DNA from: Sva-07 sp041686315
GTDB taxonomy: Bacteria; Actinomycetota; Acidimicrobiia; Acidimicrobiales; Ilumatobacteraceae
DNA: 40,759 nucleotides
Assembly (NCBI GenBank): GCA_041686315.1
Contig: JAWLEC010000010.1
Coordinates: forward strand, 1-40,759
Direction: 5' to 3'
Below are positions 8,174 through 16,900 of this stretch, in pieces. Both the position numbers and the translations under genes were made by a program. Under the pieces are notes generated by a model. The model had not been told where the DNA came from. It was given only the letters and a program-made list of their open reading frames with translations, and made no database searches. Each line of letters opens with the position of its first letter. The first letter of the stretch is position 1.

Positions 8174-8204
8174 GTTGCATCCGGTGTCTGACACCGGATG
8201 CAAC
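8174..8204 (-). terminator. Perfect 31-bp palindromic hairpin after the SDR gene
   Basis: The arms GTTGCATCCGGTGTC (8174-8188) and its reverse complement (8190-8204) are identical to those at 5848-5878. With the adjoining GTGG, 35 bp are shared in opposite orientation. It begins 8 bp past the SDR stop on the minus strand. It is probably both a dispersed repeat and a terminator. Confidence 0.7.
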
Positions 8205-8211
8205 GTGGCGG

Positions 8212-9051
8212 TCAGGGGGCGATGGCGTCGCCGGGGAGGTTGCCGTCGGGATGCAGCGCCGCCTGGAAGCGCCGCATGCCGGCGAGCCACCGGTCGCGGT
8301 CGGTGGCCTTGCGCTCGACGTAGGTGGCCACCTCTGGGTGCGGCAGCACCAGGAAGCGCTCGTCGCTGATGGCCTTCACGCACAGCGCCGCCACGTCGGC
8401 GGGTTCGAGCACGCCGTCGCCGCTGGCCACGCCGCCTTCCCAGTCGTCGTCGCCGCTGGCGGGCGCCTCCTGGAAGTCGGGGCTGTTGCGCACGATGTTG
8501 GTGCGCACCGCCTGCGGGCACAGCACCGACACCCTGATGCCCTGGTGGTGGTGGGAGATCGACAGCCATTCCGCCAGCGACACCGCCGCCGCCTTCGTGA
8601 TCGAGTAGGTCATCGATCCGATCTGCGACAGCAACCCTGCGGCCGACGCGGTGTTGAGCAGGTACCCCTCGCCGCGTGCGATCATCGAGGGAAGCACCGC
8701 TCGCGCGGCGTAGATGTGGGTCATGCAGTGCACCTCCCACATCCGCTGGATCGACTCGTTCGGTTCCTCGAGTCCGGCACTCGTGACGTACCCGGCGTTC
8801 GACACGAACAGGTCGATCGGGCCGTGGGCGTCGAGGGTCGATTCCACCATCGCCACGATCGCCGACTCGTCGCGCACGTCGATCGCCACGGCGGTGCCAC
8901 CGATGTCGTCGGCCACCCGCGTCGCCTGGTCGCCGTCGAGGTCGGCGACCACCACGTGACGGGCTCCGGCGGCGTGGGCGGCACGGGCGATGGCCTCGCC
9001 GATGCCCGATCCGGCACCGGTGACCACGACGACTCGATCCTGGAGTTCCAT
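8212..9051 (-). CDS. SDR-family NAD(P)-dependent oxidoreductase
   Basis: The 279-residue product shows the classical short-chain dehydrogenase order: VVVTGAGSGIGEAIA (cofactor loop, about residues 8-22), VADLDGD (NAD-preferring acidic residue), NAGYVTSAG, NTASAAG and YSITKAA with the catalytic Tyr-x-x-x-Lys. The C-terminal extension RKATDRDRWLAGMRRFQAAL is common in actinobacterial SDRs near beta-oxidation genes. The substrate is unknown. It lies between an acyl-CoA ligase and a FadJ-like gene on the same strand, but gaps of 63 and 142 bp with hairpins suggest separate transcripts. Confidence 0.88.
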   Translation of the reverse strand: MELQDRVVVVTGAGSGIGEAIARAAHAAGARHVVVADLDGDQATRVADDIGGTAVAIDVRDESAIVAMVESTLDAHGPIDLFVSNAGYVTSAGLEEPNESIQRMWEVHCMTHIYAARAVLPSMIARGEGYLLNTASAAGLLSQIGSMTYSITKAAAVSLAEWLSISHHHQGIRVSVLCPQAVRTNIVRNSPDFQEAPASGDDDWEGGVASGDGVLEPADVAALCVKAISDERFLVLPHPEVATYVERKATDRDRWLAGMRRFQAALHPDGNLPGDAIAP

Positions 9052-9114
9052 GGCGGCCGACCGTACCCAAGACCGTGCGTCACATCGGGGGTCAGACCGA
9101 CGCCGTCACCTCGC

Positions 9115-10800
9115 TCAGTGGGTGATGGCCGCGTCGCGCAGCTCGCGCTTGAGGATCTTGCCGGACGCGTTGCGGGGGAGCTGTTCGGTCACGACGGTGA
9201 CCGTCGTGGGCACCTTGAACTTCGCCAGTCGCTCGCCCACGAACTGCTGCAGTTCGGCGGCGTCGAGGGTGGCGCCCTCCTTCACCATCACGTGACAGGC
9301 CAGCTCCTCGCCGAGCCGCTCGTGGGGAATGCCGTACACCGCCGCTTCGTACACGGCGGGATGCTCGTAGATGGCGGCCTCCACCTCGGCGCAGTAGATG
9401 TTCTCGCCGCCGCGCAGCACCATGTCCTTGGCCCTGTCGCTCACGTAGACGAACCCCTCGTCGTCGACGCGTCCGATGTCGCCGGAGCGCAGCCATCCGT
9501 CGACGATCGTGTCGGCGGTGGCATCCGGTCGGTTCCAGTAGCCACGGATGAGGCTGGGGCTCCGGAACCAGATCTCGCCGGTCTCGCCGACCGGGAGCTC
9601 GACGCCCACCGGATCCGTGACCTTGATGTCCATGATCGGCACCGGACGGCCGGTGGAGGTGGGGTTGGCGATGAAGTCGTCGCCGGCGTTCTGCGGGCCG
9701 TATGCGTTCGTCTCGGTCATGCCGTAGCCGAGGCCCGGTCGGCCACTGGAGAAATTGTCGTCGATGCGCTTCACCAGCTCGGGCGGCATGGGTGCGCCGC
9801 CGCCGCCGACCGAACGGAGGCTCGACGTGTCACGCTCGGAGAACGTCGGCGCCTCCAGCAGGTCCCAGCTCATCGTCGGCACGCCGACGAAGTTCGTCAC
9901 CCGTTCCCGTTCGATCAGCTCCAACGCCCGATCGGGATCCCACCTGTAGGTCATCACCAGCTTGGCGCCACTCACGAACGAGCCGAGCATCACCGGGACG
10001 AGTCCGGTGACGTGGAACAGCGGCACGCACAACATGAACGCCACCGGAGGCGTGTCGGCGTGCTCCGGTGCGGGCTCGCGCAGCGCTCCCACGGCGGCGC
10101 GAGCGGCGAAGGCCATCAGTGCGCTGAGCACGGCGCGATGGGTGGAGACGGCCCCTTTCGGCCGCCCCGTCGTTCCGGAGGTGTAGAGGATCGTCGCATC
10201 GTCGTCGGGGTCGATGTCCACGTCGGGCAGTTCGGCGCCCGGCGTGAGGAGATCGTCGAGGCGGACCACGTCGACCCCGTCGTCGGTGGGAGCCGGCGCC
10301 CGACCGCGTACGAGCACGCACGTCGCCGTGACGGCGCCCGCATCGGCGGCCCGGAGGCGGGTGAGCCGTTCGTCGTCGACGAACACGACATCGCTGCCGG
10401 AGTCGTCGAGGGCGAACACCATCTCGTCGGTCTGCCACCAGGCGTTCATCGGTACGGCGATGGCCCCCACCGAGGTGATGGCCGCGAACGCAGCGATCCA
10501 CTCGGGATGGTTCCGCATCGCGATCGCCACGCGGTCGCCGTGCTGCACGCCGAGATCGTGGACCAGCGCGTGTCCGATCCGGCCGACGAGATCGAGCACG
10601 CTCGTCATCGGCCATCGTTCGTCCTCGTAGACGATGAAGTCGTCGGTGCGGGTGGCCGCCAGGGCGTACAGGTCGCGGAGACTGTCCGGCGTTCCGGCGA
10701 AGACCCTGGTCGGTTGTCCGCGCGCCTCGGTCTCGACGATCTCGAAGGGGGTGCCGGGCGCGCACACCGCTGCGCATGCGTCGTGGAAGCTCATCGCCAT
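9115..10800 (-). CDS. Acyl-CoA synthetase (AMP-dependent ligase, ANL superfamily)
   Basis: The 561-residue product contains the AMP-binding P-loop LYTSGTTGRPKGAVSTH, the GYGMTETN motif, LRSGDIGRVDDEGFVYVSDR (ATP-ribose aspartate), and the C-terminal ASGKILKREL with the catalytic lysine. It would activate a carboxylic acid to an acyl-adenylate and then to its CoA thioester, feeding the nearby beta-oxidation enzymes. An in-frame ATG exists at 10833, and ATGs at 10800 and 10794 are also possible; none has a clear ribosome site, and 10800 fits the family start best. Chain length specificity cannot be read from the sequence. Confidence 0.88.
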   Translation of the reverse strand: MAMSFHDACAAVCAPGTPFEIVETEARGQPTRVFAGTPDSLRDLYALAATRTDDFIVYEDERWPMTSVLDLVGRIGHALVHDLGVQHGDRVAIAMRNHPEWIAAFAAITSVGAIAVPMNAWWQTDEMVFALDDSGSDVVFVDDERLTRLRAADAGAVTATCVLVRGRAPAPTDDGVDVVRLDDLLTPGAELPDVDIDPDDDATILYTSGTTGRPKGAVSTHRAVLSALMAFAARAAVGALREPAPEHADTPPVAFMLCVPLFHVTGLVPVMLGSFVSGAKLVMTYRWDPDRALELIERERVTNFVGVPTMSWDLLEAPTFSERDTSSLRSVGGGGAPMPPELVKRIDDNFSSGRPGLGYGMTETNAYGPQNAGDDFIANPTSTGRPVPIMDIKVTDPVGVELPVGETGEIWFRSPSLIRGYWNRPDATADTIVDGWLRSGDIGRVDDEGFVYVSDRAKDMVLRGGENIYCAEVEAAIYEHPAVYEAAVYGIPHERLGEELACHVMVKEGATLDAAELQQFVGERLAKFKVPTTVTVVTEQLPRNASGKILKRELRDAAITH

Positions 10801-10896
10801 GGTGTCGTCGTACCACATCCTGCGCCCGCCCATCGCTGCCGTCGGCCGTCGGTGGGTCGGCGGCGGTGGGAGTGTGGATCGCAGCGGCGCCGCTGT

Positions 10897-11304
10897 TCAG
10901 CGCTCGATGTAGGGGCCGCGGGGAAGGAGTTCGCCGACGGTGGACTCCGCGATGGGGCTGTCGTCGTCGGTGCCGCTGACGTACACGGCCAGGCCGGGTC
11001 CGCCGAGTTCGAGCGCGACCTGGAGGCAGGCGCCGCAGGGCCAGGTCATGTCCTTCTGCGTGCGCGGCGCCACGAGGGCGAGTGCCGTCGGTCGGCCGCC
11101 GTGTGCGACGGTGGAGAAGAGGGCGACCCGCTCGGCGCACATGGCGAGACCGAGCGACACGTTCTCGACGATCACCCCCGGCGACGTGGTGCCGTCGGCC
11201 GCCATCACGGTGGCGCCGGCGCGGAACTTGGAGTACGGGGCATGGGCGAGCGTGCGGGTGGCTCGCGCCGTGGCGAGCAGCTGCTGCGGCGTGGATGGAG
11301 TCAC
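10897..11304 (-). CDS. cdd: Cytidine deaminase
   Basis: The 135-residue product has the zinc site of small cytidine deaminases: CAER with ligand C56 and proton-shuttle E58, then PCGAC with ligands C90 and C93. YSKFRAGATV at about 24-33 forms the pyrimidine pocket. The usual NASYG loop is replaced by NVSLG, and the C-terminus has LLPRGP, close to the family's LLP.PF. It deaminates cytidine and deoxycytidine in pyrimidine salvage. No other salvage gene is adjacent. It sits in a run of minus-strand genes 27 bp from the VOC gene, which lies upstream of it. Confidence 0.87.
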   Translation of the reverse strand: MTPSTPQQLLATARATRTLAHAPYSKFRAGATVMAADGTTSPGVIVENVSLGLAMCAERVALFSTVAHGGRPTALALVAPRTQKDMTWPCGACLQVALELGGPGLAVYVSGTDDDSPIAESTVGELLPRGPYIER

Positions 11305-11331
11305 CGACCCGGTCTACCACGCAGCGCTGTG

Positions 11332-11685
11332 TCAGGTCGCCGGCTGGTGCAGTTCGATGCGGTTCCCCGAGGGGTCGTGGAGGAACGACTGGAGGCTCGT
11401 GCCGACGGGGGAGGGTTCGGTGACGTCGATCCCCCGGCCACGGAGTTCGGCCACGGCCCCAGAGAGGTCGGCGACCCGGATGGCGAAGTGCTGACCCATG
11501 TCGTCGGGAACGTCCGTTTCGATGAGGTGCACCTGCTGGTCGCCGAGATCGAGCCAGGCGCCACCGATGGCGAAGTCGGGCCGGTCGCCCCGGACGGTCA
11601 GGCCGAGTACGTCGGTGTAGAAGGCGATCGCCTCGTCGGCGTCGACGACGTTGATCGACACGTGGTGGACCGCGAGTGGCTGCAT
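11332..11685 (-). CDS. VOC-family protein (glyoxalase/bleomycin-resistance fold)
   Basis: The 117-residue product has HHVSINVVDADEAIAFYTDVLGL at the start, WLDLGDQQVHLIE in the middle and SFLHDPSGNRIELHQ at the end. These give the paired beta-alpha-beta-beta-beta modules and metal ligands (His, Glu) of the vicinal oxygen chelate fold. The substrate is not recognisable. The ATG at 11685 begins exactly at the fold. It lies 27 bp upstream of cdd and 47 bp downstream of selO, all on the minus strand, and may be cotranscribed with both. Confidence 0.82.
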   Translation of the reverse strand: MQPLAVHHVSINVVDADEAIAFYTDVLGLTVRGDRPDFAIGGAWLDLGDQQVHLIETDVPDDMGQHFAIRVADLSGAVAELRGRGIDVTEPSPVGTSLQSFLHDPSGNRIELHQPAT

Positions 11686-11732
11686 CCCCCGAGTCTCGCA
11701 GACACTCCGCTGCTCCGGGTTCGACGGGACGG

Positions 11733-13355
11733 TCAGGTGCCGCAGAAGGTGCGGTACCGGCCGAAGTCGGCGGGTGCCGGCTCGGTGTGACGCTCGAGGC
11801 CGGGGCGTTCGCCGAACGGGTCGGTGACCACGGCGACGAGCTGCTCGAACGGTGCGAGATCTCCTGCGGTAGCGGCCGCCAGGGCCTCCTCCACGAGGTG
11901 GTTGCGGGGGATGTAGAGCGGGTTCACCGAGTCCATGGCGTCGGCGATCTCGACAGGATCGGCGCCGGTCGTGGCGATCCGGGTGCTCCAGCGGTCGAGC
12001 CACGACCGGGTGGCCTCGTTCGCCGGCAGGGGAGGCGTCGATGTGCCGTCGCGCAACAGCGCGGCGAGAGCGCGGAAGCTCGACGTGAAGTCCGCGCCGT
12101 GTTCGTGCAGCAGCGTGAGGTAGTCGTCGATCAGTGCGACGTCGCCGTCGGTGTCGCCGTCGGTGGCCGTGTCGCCGTCCGCGTCGTGGTCGCCGTGGAT
12201 GTCGCCGCTCGCCCTCTCCGCCGCCGCGAGACCGAGCTTCGTGCGCATCCCCCGCTGCCAGGCGGAGACGAACCGGCCGGGGAAGGTCTGCAGCACCTCC
12301 GTCGCGGCGGCGACGGCCTGCTCCTCGTCCGCCTCTGTGCCGGACCGATCGCCGGGCACATCGCCACCCGGGCGGGGCGCTGCATCGTCGCCCGCCGGAC
12401 GGTCGTCGTCGACGAACAGCGGCAGCATCGCCTCGGCCAGTCGGGCCAGGTTCCATGCCGCCATCGACGGCTGGTTGCCGTAGGCGTAGCGGCCGCCGTG
12501 GTCGATGGAGCTGAAGACGGTGGCGGGATCGTAGGCGTCCATGAACGCACAGGGTCCGTAGTCGATCGTCTGGCCGGAGATGGTGGTGTTGTCGGTGTTC
12601 ATCACGCCGTGGATGAACCCGACGAGCATCCACCGGGCCACCAGCTCGGCCTGCGCAGCGACGACCCGGTCGAAGAGGGCGAGCGCCCTCTCGGCGGGAT
12701 CGTCGATGCCGGCGAGGTCGGGATGGTGGCGGTCGATGGCGTGGTCGGTGAGGCGCTGCAGCAGCGGCCGGCCGCCGGTGGCAGCGGCGTACTGGAAGGT
12801 GCCGACGCGCAGGTGGCTCGATGCCACGCGGGTCAGCACGGCGCCGGGCAGCATCGTCTCGCGGGCGACCGACTCGCCGGTGGCGACCACGGCCAGCATG
12901 CGGGTGGTGGGGACGCCGAGCGCGTGCATCGCCTCGCCGATCACGTACTCGCGCAGCATCGGGCCGACTGCCGCCTTGCCGTCGCCGCCACGGGCGAACG
13001 GTGTGCGGCCCGATCCCTTGAGGTGGAGGTCGTGACGGCCGCCGTCGGGAGCGACGATCTCGCCGAGCAGGAGCGCCCGACCGTCGCCGAGGCGTGGCGA
13101 GTAGCCGCCGAACTGGTGCCCGGAGTAGGCCTGGGCGACGGGGCGGGCATGCTCGGGCATCGCGTTGCCGGCGAGCACGGCGAGCCCGTCCGCTGAGCGG
13201 AGATCGTCGGGGTCGAGGCCCAGTGACTGCGCCAGGTCGGCGTTGAGGGCCAGCAGCTCCGCCTGTGGTACGGCGGTGGGCTGCCAGTGTTCGTAGAGCC
13301 CCTCGAGGTCGTCGACGAACGTGGACTCGAGCGAGAGTTCCGTGGCGACCGGCAT
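11733..13355 (-). CDS. selO: Protein adenylyltransferase SelO (YdiU family)
   Basis: The 540-residue product is a pseudokinase that transfers AMP to protein hydroxyls. Visible are SGHQFGGYSPRLGDGRA, HLKGSGRTPFARGGDGKA with K113, GFIHGVMNTDN with N253, and DYGPCAFMD with the metal-binding D265. The C-terminus ends YRTFCGT, keeping the near-terminal Cys that corresponds to the selenocysteine of animal SelO. A poorly conserved insert rich in Asp and Thr lies around residues 325-345 and 395-410. SelO is linked to oxidative-stress responses. No Sec is needed here, since the stop follows CGT directly. Confidence 0.93.
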   Translation of the reverse strand: MPVATELSLESTFVDDLEGLYEHWQPTAVPQAELLALNADLAQSLGLDPDDLRSADGLAVLAGNAMPEHARPVAQAYSGHQFGGYSPRLGDGRALLLGEIVAPDGGRHDLHLKGSGRTPFARGGDGKAAVGPMLREYVIGEAMHALGVPTTRMLAVVATGESVARETMLPGAVLTRVASSHLRVGTFQYAAATGGRPLLQRLTDHAIDRHHPDLAGIDDPAERALALFDRVVAAQAELVARWMLVGFIHGVMNTDNTTISGQTIDYGPCAFMDAYDPATVFSSIDHGGRYAYGNQPSMAAWNLARLAEAMLPLFVDDDRPAGDDAAPRPGGDVPGDRSGTEADEEQAVAAATEVLQTFPGRFVSAWQRGMRTKLGLAAAERASGDIHGDHDADGDTATDGDTDGDVALIDDYLTLLHEHGADFTSSFRALAALLRDGTSTPPLPANEATRSWLDRWSTRIATTGADPVEIADAMDSVNPLYIPRNHLVEEALAAATAGDLAPFEQLVAVVTDPFGERPGLERHTEPAPADFGRYRTFCGT

Positions 13356-13387
13356 ACCCGTCAGGCTAACGACGCACCCCCGGGTGC

Positions 13388-13437
13388 GTTTGCGTGACGA
13401 AAATGTTGGGACGTGCCGACAAATCCGTCACACGAAC
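13388..13437 (+). repeat. 50-bp dispersed inverted-repeat element, copy R3
   Basis: Left end GTTTGCGTGACG; right end GTCACACGAAC, a slightly diverged version of the perfect complement seen in R4. It lies between the 3' end of the permease gene and the 5' end of selO, starting 33 bp from the selO start. Confidence 0.85.
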
Positions 13438-13460
13438 ACCAGGGGATCCGGGCGCAGGAC

Positions 13461-13510
13461 GTTTGCGTGACGAAAATGTTGGGACGTCCCAACAATTCGG
13501 TCACGCAAAC
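13461..13510 (+). repeat. 50-bp dispersed inverted-repeat element, copy R4 (most symmetrical copy)
   Basis: Outer arms GTTTGCGTGAC and GTCACGCAAAC are perfect complements. Inside, TGTTGGGAC and GTCCCAACA form a perfect 18-bp dyad. The start is 73 bp after that of R3, the same period as the R1-R2 pair, again with a 23-bp gap. Confidence 0.9.
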
Positions 13511-13546
13511 GTGGTGTGGGTGCCTGGTGGGGCGGTGGATCAGGAG

Positions 13547-14800
13547 TCACGGGGCTGGAGTGAGCCGGCGCCCGACCACGCCGAGGGCGAGCACGATGCC
13601 GCCACCGAGCAGCGCCTCCCACGGCAGGCTGATCACGAGGACCGCGCACCCCACGAGGCCGACCACCGCCACCCACCTGGGCCAACGACGCTGGTCCGGT
13701 CGCAGGGTGAGCGCCGCCGCATTGGTGACGAAGTAGTAGGTCAGCACGGCCACGCCCGACACCGCGATGGCGCTGCGGAGATCGAGCAGCAGCACCAGCG
13801 CGATCACCACGATCGACACCGTCAGCTCGGCACGCAACGGGAGCGAGCGACGGGCGTCGACGTGGGCGAACCAATGGGGGAGATCCCGTTCGCGTGCCAT
13901 CGCCAACGTGGTCCTCGACACGCCGGGGATGAGGTTGAGCAGCACACCGAGGGCGGCGACGCCGGCGCCCACCCGGACGACGGCAGCGAGTAGGTCGCCG
14001 CCTCCCGCGGCGTCGGTCACCAGACGCAGCGGCGCGTCGGTCGCCGCCAGCGCCGAGGCGCCGACCGTGGCCAGAGCGGTGACCGCCACGACGGCGTAGA
14101 CGACGAGCACGAACCCGAGGGCACGCGGGATGGCCTTCGGGATCGTGACGGCCGGGTCCCGGACCTCCTCGCCCAGGGTGGCGATCCGTGCGTAACCGGC
14201 AAACGCGAAGAACAGCAATCCCGCCGACTGCAGGATGCCGAACACGTCCGTGTCGACGGGGACGATGCGGTCGAGCGTGGCGTCGCCGCTCGACCAGCCG
14301 GCGATCATCACACCTGCCAGAGCCGTGAGCGAAACCGCCAGCAGCACCCGGGTGACGGCAACGGTCCTGGTGAGCCCACCGATGTTCACCAGGGTGATGA
14401 GCGCCACGGCGCCGACGGCGACCAGTCGCTCGCGCCCGGGCCACAGATACGCGCCGACCGTGAGTGCCATGGCCGCGCAGGACGCCGTCTTGCCGACGAC
14501 GAACCCCCATCCGGCGAGGTGCCCCCACGCGTGGCCCAGCTGCCGGCGACCGTAGAGATAGGTTCCCCCCGACTCGGTGTGGATCGCGGCCAGCTGCGCC
14601 GACGACGTGGCGTTGCAGTAGGCCACCAGGCCGGCGATCGCCAACCCGACGAGCAGACCCGTTCCCGCAGCAGAGGCCGCCGGTGACCAGGCGGCGAACA
14701 CCCCGGCACCGATCATCGACCCGGCACCCACCACCACGGCGTCGCCGACGCCGAGTCGCCGCTGGAGGGTGCCCGACGGTGCGGGCCCGCCGGGGTTCAT
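13547..14800 (-). CDS. APC-family amino acid permease
   Basis: The 417-residue product has about twelve hydrophobic segments. The first helix carries VVVGAGSMIGAGVFAAW, the signature glycine-rich unwound stretch (GxGIGxGIF-like) that binds the amino group in APC transporters. GGTYLYGRRQLG, GEEVRDPAVTIPKAIPRAL and a final WEALLGGGIVLALGVVGRRL follow the family order. It should import an amino acid or amine with protons; specificity is not readable. It stands alone, 191 bp upstream of selO with two 50-bp repeats between. Confidence 0.86.
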   Translation of the reverse strand: MNPGGPAPSGTLQRRLGVGDAVVVGAGSMIGAGVFAAWSPAASAAGTGLLVGLAIAGLVAYCNATSSAQLAAIHTESGGTYLYGRRQLGHAWGHLAGWGFVVGKTASCAAMALTVGAYLWPGRERLVAVGAVALITLVNIGGLTRTVAVTRVLLAVSLTALAGVMIAGWSSGDATLDRIVPVDTDVFGILQSAGLLFFAFAGYARIATLGEEVRDPAVTIPKAIPRALGFVLVVYAVVAVTALATVGASALAATDAPLRLVTDAAGGGDLLAAVVRVGAGVAALGVLLNLIPGVSRTTLAMARERDLPHWFAHVDARRSLPLRAELTVSIVVIALVLLLDLRSAIAVSGVAVLTYYFVTNAAALTLRPDQRRWPRWVAVVGLVGCAVLVISLPWEALLGGGIVLALGVVGRRLTPAP

Positions 14801-14894
14801 CTCGGCAAGTTAGTCAGCTTCGACACACTGCGGCCTGCGAGGAATGCTCCGTTCGTCCCCTGTTCACTTCCCGTTCGCGGACGGAGGCCGGGAG

Positions 14895-15539
14895 TCAGAG
14901 GTCGTCGAGCTCGTAGAGGCTGCGAGCGGACTCGTCGGCGGGGTCGATGCAGAGATCGTTCAACAGACCGTGGCGGATGTCGTACACCCAGCCGTGGACG
15001 TGGTCCTTGATGTCGCGTCCCCACCGGCGCTGCACGAACGACGTCGACGCCAGCCGGTACACCTGCTCGCGCACGTTGAGCTCCACGAGCCGCTGATGTT
15101 GTTCGACCGGGTCGGCGATGGCGTCGAGCTCGTCGTGGTAGATCCGGTACACGTCCTTGATCGTGCGCAGCCACTTGTCGATCAAGCCGTGGTAGCTCCT
15201 GTCGACGGCCGCCAACACGCCGCCGCAGCCGTAGTGGCCGCACACGATGATGTGCTCGACCCCCAACACCTCCACGGCGAACTGCAACACCGACATCAGG
15301 TTCATGTCGGTGTGCACGACCAGGTTGGCGATGTTGCGGTGCACGAAGAGTTCGCCCGTGCGCGTGCCGACCATCTCGTTGGCGTTCACCCGGCTGTCCG
15401 AGCACCCGATGAACAGATACCTCGGCGACTGGCCCTCGGCGAGTCGTTCGAAGTAGCCGGGGTCGGCCTCGAGCCGTCCGGCCACCCAGGCCCGGTTGTT
15501 CTCGAACAGCTGCTCGTACGTCGGGTGCTCGGCGGTCAC
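14895..15539 (-). CDS. can: Beta-class carbonic anhydrase
   Basis: The 214-residue product has IGCSDSRV with zinc ligand C46 and the D48-R50 dyad, and CGHYGCGG with ligands H102 and C105. FVHRNIANLV and the long C-terminal RRWGRDIKDHVHGWVYDIRHG match the plant-type/Can branch. It interconverts CO2 and bicarbonate in the cytoplasm. The GTG at 15539 (VTAEHPTYEQLFENN) is chosen because it lines up with the usual start, and the nearby ATG is out of frame. The divergent gene at 15618 is 78 bp away, so promoters are shared. Confidence 0.92.
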   Translation of the reverse strand: MTAEHPTYEQLFENNRAWVAGRLEADPGYFERLAEGQSPRYLFIGCSDSRVNANEMVGTRTGELFVHRNIANLVVHTDMNLMSVLQFAVEVLGVEHIIVCGHYGCGGVLAAVDRSYHGLIDKWLRTIKDVYRIYHDELDAIADPVEQHQRLVELNVREQVYRLASTSFVQRRWGRDIKDHVHGWVYDIRHGLLNDLCIDPADESARSLYELDDL

Positions 15540-15617
15540 GGGCCCCAGCCTGCCATGTCGAGCCGATACCCAGATGTGTCGGTGGGGATGCCGCCGCTCT
15601 GGGTAGTGTGAGCCGCC

Positions 15618-16760
15618 GTGGACGCAGCCGGCAGTGACATCGCGGTCTTTCTCGTCGTCGTGGGAGCACGGTTCCTCGTCCCCCTCCTGATCCCGCGCTT
15701 CCCCCTGCCGGCGATCGTCGCTGCGCTCGTGATCGACGCCGCCGACCAGACGATCTTCCAGCAGTTCACCGACCTCGACCTCGACGGCTACCAGAGCTAC
15801 GACAAGGCGCTCGACATCTACTACCTCACCGTCGCCTACCTGTCGGTGTTCCGCAACTGGACCAACGGGTTCGCCGTCGACGTCGCCCGGTTCCTCTGGT
15901 ACTACCGGCTGATCGGCGTGATGGCGTTCGAGATCACCGAGGAGCGCTGGCTGCTGCTCGTGTTCCCCAACACGTTCGAGTACTACTTCATCGCCTACGA
16001 ACTGGTCCGCACGATGTGGGATCCACGCCGCATGACCCGCAGGGCGGTCGTCGCCATGGCCGCAGCGATCTGGATCGTGATCAAGCTGCCGCAGGAGTGG
16101 TGGATCCACGTCGCCCAGAACGACTTCACCGACTTCATGAAGGAGACCGTGTTCGGGGTGGATCCGCTCGAGTCGTGGGGCGATGCCTTCGCCAACCGGC
16201 CGGTGGTGCTGGCGGCCATCCTCGTCGCGATCGCTGGGCTGGCAGCTCTCGGTGTCGTGTACTCCAGGCGGCTGCCGGCGAGGGACTGGCCGTTCGGTTT
16301 CGACGTCGACCGCCCTGCCCCCGTCGACATGTGGGCCCCCGACGCCGACCGACCCGAACTCGCCGACGCGCACGTGTCGCTCCGCTGGCCGCTGTTCGAG
16401 AAGGTCGTGCTGCTCGGCCTCGTGGGCGGCATCTTCACGCTGGTACTCGGCATCGACGCTCGCGGATTCCAGATCATCGGCGCCGTGACGCTGTTGGTGC
16501 TCGTCAACGCCGGTGTCAGCGCGCTCCTCGTACGCCGCGGCGTGAACTGGTCGTCGGTGGCCCTCCAGTTCATCGTGCTGGCGGCGCTCAACACGGGACT
16601 TCTGCTCGTGTACTCCGGCATCGTCGGCGAGGACCGGATCAACCGCGGAGCGGCGATCTTCTTCGGGATGCTGCTCACCATGATCCTCGTGCTGTTCGAC
16701 CGCTTCCGGCAGGACCGCCTCGATCGGCTCCCGACCGAGCGGGCATTCACCGACGTGTAG
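15618..16760 (+). CDS. Conserved polytopic membrane protein of unknown function
   Basis: I do not recognise a named family. The 380-residue product, from a GTG at 15618, has about eight hydrophobic stretches: 8-40, 68-82, 108-130, 143-160, 195-213, 262-280, 290-308 and 317-360. Between the first two lies QFTDLDLDGYQSYDKALDIYYL, and a soluble loop of some 50 residues (DWPFGFDVDRPAP to SLRWP) separates the halves. The aromatic YQSYDKALDIYY region looks like a conserved functional site. It diverges from the carbonic anhydrase gene, which raises but does not prove a link with inorganic carbon. Confidence 0.65.
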   Translation: MDAAGSDIAVFLVVVGARFLVPLLIPRFPLPAIVAALVIDAADQTIFQQFTDLDLDGYQSYDKALDIYYLTVAYLSVFRNWTNGFAVDVARFLWYYRLIGVMAFEITEERWLLLVFPNTFEYYFIAYELVRTMWDPRRMTRRAVVAMAAAIWIVIKLPQEWWIHVAQNDFTDFMKETVFGVDPLESWGDAFANRPVVLAAILVAIAGLAALGVVYSRRLPARDWPFGFDVDRPAPVDMWAPDADRPELADAHVSLRWPLFEKVVLLGLVGGIFTLVLGIDARGFQIIGAVTLLVLVNAGVSALLVRRGVNWSSVALQFIVLAALNTGLLLVYSGIVGEDRINRGAAIFFGMLLTMILVLFDRFRQDRLDRLPTERAFTDV

Positions 16761-16813
16761 TCGGCCGTCGGCTGCAACGACCCCGAGCCGCACCGTTCAT
16801 CCGGGCGCTGTTC

Positions 16814-16863
16814 GTCTGCGTTGCAGAATTGTGGGGACGCACCGAAGAAAGCGTCACGCAAAC
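16814..16863 (-). repeat. 50-bp dispersed inverted-repeat element, copy R5
   Basis: Reversed copy: GTTTGCGTGACG is read on the minus strand from 16863, and the other end is GTCTGCGTTGCA. It has the CTTTCTTCGG inner variant shared with R8. It sits between the convergent ends of the membrane protein and SDR genes. Confidence 0.88.
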
Positions 16864-16900
16864 GTGGGTGGGGCCGGGCAGGATCGCTGGATCGTTGGGG

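Noticed and set aside
9084..9105. GGGGGTC-A-GACCGAC between the SDR and acyl-CoA ligase genes, like the GGGGTC-core hairpins.
   Set aside because: Only the GGTC-A-GACC core is paired and the outer arms do not match, so it is at best a worn copy and was not listed as a feature.
11733..11735. TGA at the end of selO as a possible Sec codon, since animal SelO is a selenoprotein.
   Set aside because: The family Cys is already present in FCGT just before the stop, and the codons after TGA show no family sequence; it is a normal stop.
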